From the NCBI GenBank assembly GCA_003230535.1, contig QIEW01000380.1, positions 1 to 5,176 on the forward strand: a stretch of DNA of 5,176 nt, in the 5' to 3' direction. Positions within the stretch are counted from its first letter, which is position 1, and every line of letters begins with the position of its first letter. Below the pieces are notes generated by a model. The model was not told the origin of the DNA. It saw only the letters and a program-made list of their open reading frames with translations, and did no database searches. Of this stretch, positions 4,961 through 5,176 are shown in pieces. Source of the stretch: a bacterium. Lineage in GTDB: Bacteria; SZUA-182; SZUA-191. A program made the position numbers and the translations under genes.

Positions 4961-5176
4961 CGTATCCCCTAATTCGCTCCTCTGCTAATTTTACATATTC
5001 TTCCGCGATATCATATCCAACATAACGACGCTTTGTTTTTATCGCCGCCATGGCCGCCTGTCCGCTTCCTATAAAGGGATCTAACACCACATCTCCCTCA
5101 AAAGTGTACAGTTGTATCAGTCTATAAGGTAATTCTACCGGAAAAGGAGCGGGATGCCCCACTCTTCTGGCTTTTT
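4956..5176 (-). CDS. C-terminal part of a second beta-class DNA methyltransferase (partial)
   Basis: The frame is open from the right window edge (reading [16 protein letters not shown]) to a TAG at 4958-4956; its start lies outside the window. The sequence [23 protein letters not shown] leads into motif I DPFIGSG, and [18 protein letters not shown] closes the SAM-binding region. This is the normal C-terminal half of a beta-class N6-adenine/N4-cytosine DNA methyltransferase; the catalytic motif IV should lie upstream. A GTG at 5162 is internal and not the real start. It is the same general family as the complete methyltransferase 86 bases downstream, but the tails differ clearly, so it is not a recent duplicate. 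Two modification enzymes beside one nuclease are common in systems with an asymmetric target; it could also belong to a separate system. Confidence 0.85.
   Translation of the reverse strand, partial: KARRVGHPAPFPVELPYRLIQLYTFEGDVVLDPFIGSGQAAMAAIKTKRRYVGYDIAEEYVKLAEERIRGYE

Noticed and set aside
4956-5162. A complete small protein starting at GTG 5162
   Set aside because: The frame stays open to the window edge and the sequence is the C-terminal half of a DNA methyltransferase, so the GTG is internal.

Overview
All recognisable genes lie on the minus strand, so the window is transcribed from high to low coordinates. In that order they are: the C-terminal end of a beta-class DNA methyltransferase (cut by the right edge), a complete beta-class DNA methyltransferase, a PmeII-like type II restriction endonuclease gene broken by a small insertion, a complete archaeal-type nicotinate phosphoribosyltransferase, an intergenic stretch of about 480 bases filled with palindromic repeats, a Wzx/PST-type polysaccharide flippase, and the first 64 codons of a probable SAM-dependent methyltransferase (cut by the left edge).

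Organism: the window has no rRNA or other strong marker. Strong AAGGAG-like ribosome binding sites, TTG starts on two genes, a zinc-ribbon nicotinate phosphoribosyltransferase and dispersed palindromes containing GTCATTGCGAG / GAAGCAATC suggest an anaerobic, probably environmental bacterium. A Peptococcaceae-like Firmicute would fit, but other repeat-rich phyla are not excluded. This is inference with low confidence. The restriction-modification genes are visibly more AT-rich than the nicotinate phosphoribosyltransferase next to them, which suggests the defence cassette was acquired separately.

Restriction-modification region (3170-5176): the complete methyltransferase and the endonuclease overlap by ATGA at 3997-4000, so they form a real operon pair. 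The endonuclease frame is interrupted by a 102-base AT-rich, TIR-bearing insertion (3723-3824) flanked by two copies of ACTAGT. The insertion adds three in-frame stops. Removing it together with one ACTAGT copy restores a continuous 240-residue protein, the length and domain order I expect of the PmeII family. The nuclease is therefore probably dead while one or two modification enzymes remain intact.

NAD salvage gene (1998-3167): it starts two bases after the endonuclease stop codon, with its ribosome binding site inside the end of the endonuclease gene. The nuclease-disrupting insertion may therefore also affect this gene through polarity, or through a possible -10 element inside the insertion.

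Repeat-rich intergenic region (1515-1997): three unrelated palindromic repeat units sit side by side. They are a pair of GTCAGGT hairpins (1588-1647), a MITE-like element with TIRs and a 7-8 bp direct repeat (1678-1822), and a second large inverted repeat made of C-rich/G-rich hairpins (1874-1984).

Surface polysaccharide genes (1-1514): the flippase and the following methyltransferase are 10 bases apart and look like the edge of an exopolysaccharide or O-antigen type cluster. No wholly new system is proven here. The most notable finds are the footprint of a small mobile element inside a restriction gene and the repeat-packed intergenic region.
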